A DNA stretch of 36,026 bases from a virus. Numbering within the stretch: the first letter of the stretch is position 1; each line of letters begins with the position of its first letter. The position numbers and the translations under genes are program-made. Location: positions 1 to 36,026 of the IMG/VR virus record IMGVR_UViG_3300020204_000179, one strand, 5' to 3'. Shown in pieces: positions 35,617 to 36,026 of this stretch. The notes under the pieces are model-generated. The model was not told the origin of the DNA, ran no database searches, and saw only the letters and a program-made list of their open reading frames with translations.

Positions 35617-35632
35617 GAAAAATGGATTTTTC
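35617..35632 (-). promoter_or_regulatory. Short hairpin in gp25 leader
   Basis: A perfect inverted repeat with 7-base arms (GAAAAAT / ATTTTTC) and a 2-base centre, realistically a 6-bp stem with a 4-nt loop. It lies 1 nt before the gp25 ATG and downstream of the promoter box, where the ribosome site should be. AT-rich, so stability is low. Confidence 0.4.
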
Positions 35633-35638
35633 TTGCAC

Positions 35639-35646
35639 TATTTATA
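35639..35646 (-). promoter_or_regulatory. Late promoter box (exact TATAAATA)
   Basis: Exact T4-type late box on the coding strand, in the 36-nt gap between the 79-aa gene and gp25, ending 23 nt before the gp25 ATG. It would start the transcript for gp25, gp6 and the giant wedge gene. Confidence 0.75.
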
Positions 35647-35651
35647 GTGTG

Positions 35652-35891
35652 TCACCAAGATTTTCCATAGTTTGGTTCTGTTCCATAATCCCAATCGTTA
35701 TAGTCTTCATCATTACGAATCTTTTCATGAAGTTCAACTTGTTTTGAAAAATCATGCTTTGGTGCAGTATCGTGCATAACCTCTTGAATCACTCTTTTTT
35801 GAGGTAATGACTCATAATCACTCACTAACTTTGTGGTTCCCCACATTTGATACATGTAGTTTGAATCTCGGTCAACTGGTAAATTTGACAT
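35652..35891 (-). CDS. Small hypothetical protein, 79 aa
   Basis: 79 residues, starting MSNLPVDRDSNYMYQMWGTT and ending DWDYGTEPNYGKSW; polar and rich in Asp, Tyr and Trp, especially at the C-terminus. There is no signal peptide, membrane segment or motif I can name. I recall similar small proteins next to gp25 in marine T4-like phages, without a known function. The start is well supported by a good Shine-Dalgarno (AGGAG, 5 nt before ATG). A clear hairpin lies just upstream of that site. It is separated from gp25 by 36 nt holding a late promoter box. A baseplate-related role is only a guess from position. Confidence 0.82.
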   Translation of the reverse strand: MSNLPVDRDSNYMYQMWGTTKLVSDYESLPQKRVIQEVMHDTAPKHDFSKQVELHEKIRNDEDYNDWDYGTEPNYGKSW

Positions 35892-35899
35892 TTTAGCTC

Positions 35900-35921
35900 C
35901 TGTTTTAACTTAATAAAACAG
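35900..35921 (-). promoter_or_regulatory. Hairpin abutting the ribosome site of the 79-aa gene
   Basis: A perfect inverted repeat with 8-base arms (CTGTTTTA / TAAAACAG) and a 6-nt loop on the coding strand. The 3' arm ends inside the AGGAG ribosome site (35897-35901), sharing two bases with it, so folding could change ribosome access. It is not followed by a U-run, so it is unlikely to be a terminator for transcripts on this strand. Confidence 0.55.
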
Positions 35922-35923
35922 AA

Positions 35924-35931
35924 CTTTTATA
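35924..35931 (-). promoter_or_regulatory. Possible late promoter box (TATAAAAG)
   Basis: Six of eight bases match TATAAATA, in the 68-nt gap before the 79-aa gene, ending 32 nt from its ATG. Spacing is like that of the better boxes; the match is weak. The rest of this gap shows only the hairpin at 35900-35921. Confidence 0.3.
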
Positions 35932-35959
35932 AAGGAGGTTGCTATCTCCCTATTTCTAT

Positions 35960-36026
35960 TTAACGGTCTACTTCACGTATCGAATATGAGTCCGAATTGA
36001 GGTATTTTAAGATTTCCAAGGCAATC
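35960..36026 (-). CDS. C-terminal end of an unidentified upstream gene
   Basis: On the coding strand an open frame enters from the right edge and ends at TAA (35960-35962), giving the 21-residue tail IALEILKYLNSDSYSIREVD-R. The other two frames stop sooner or look less protein-like, and the stop falls just before the leader of the 79-aa gene, as expected for a gene end. It is too short to identify. Confidence 0.5.
   Translation of the reverse strand, partial: IALEILKYLNSDSYSIREVDR

Noticed and set aside
35932-35940. Plus-strand AAAGGAGGT resembling a perfect ribosome site
   Set aside because: No start codon follows at a usable distance and no plus-strand frame exists there; probably chance in the leader.
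35940-35965. Possible terminator hairpin (GGAG ... CTCC) between the right-edge gene and the 79-aa gene
   Set aside because: Only about four pairs with a long loop; too weak to call.
1-36026. tRNA genes, CRISPR arrays, insertion sequences, attachment sites
   Set aside because: Nothing of the kind was seen; the repeats present are coding modules within structural genes and there is no non-coding stretch longer than about 70 nt.

Overview
The window is the late structural (virion) gene block of a T4-like myovirus, most likely a marine phage of cyanobacteria or SAR11-type bacteria. The evidence is the AT-rich DNA, recognisable T4 homologues in T4-like order (gp25, gp6, gp7-like, gp8, gp13, gp14, gp15, gp16), and the glycine/threonine/serine-rich modular structural proteins typical of cyanomyoviruses. 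All genes are on the minus strand, so transcription runs from high to low coordinates. Coding density is close to total: most junctions are 1-nt overlaps (TAATG/TGATG) or gaps of a few bases.

Layout, in transcription order. (1) 36026-33284: the tail end of an unknown gene, a 68-nt leader with a hairpin, a 79-aa protein, baseplate wedge gp25 and baseplate wedge gp6. (2) 33282-21259: one 4007-residue giant protein. Its first ~300 residues resemble the C-terminal part of T4 gp7, and the rest is built from repeated beta-type modules with a YHYH-like motif in the middle. (3) 21223-19667: baseplate wedge gp8, enlarged by an internal insertion. (4) 19663-9468: a 2435-aa DUF4815-like structural protein, three small proteins (74, 59 and 75 aa), a 671-aa fibre-like protein and a 70-aa coiled coil. 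These occupy the place where T4 has gp9, gp10, gp11, gp12 and wac. (5) 9462-7517: neck proteins gp13 and gp14, the latter carrying three C-terminal glycine-rich modules. (6) 7491-1776: four genes inserted between gp14 and gp15: a fibre-like protein, a complete subtilisin-type serine protease, an ~844-aa structural candidate with a hydrophobic Ala/Gly stretch, and a 226-aa protein made of the same modules. (7) 1776-1: gp15 (tail terminator/sheath stabiliser), gp16 (small terminase) and a partial basic Cys-containing protein where gp17 would be expected next.

Together the genes would build the wedge (gp25/gp6/gp7-like/gp8), peripheral baseplate and fibre parts, the neck (gp13/gp14), the top of the tail tube (gp15) and the packaging initiator (gp16). 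Every intergenic gap of 24 nt or more holds a TATAAATA-type late-promoter box on the coding strand, ending 18-32 nt before the next start codon; three are exact matches. The most unusual elements are the subtilase embedded in the neck/tail region, the 12-kb gp7-like gene, and the same small modules recurring in otherwise unrelated virion proteins, including gp8 and gp14. No tRNA, rRNA, CRISPR, insertion sequence or integration signal was seen. Family calls rest on motif recall, not on a database search.
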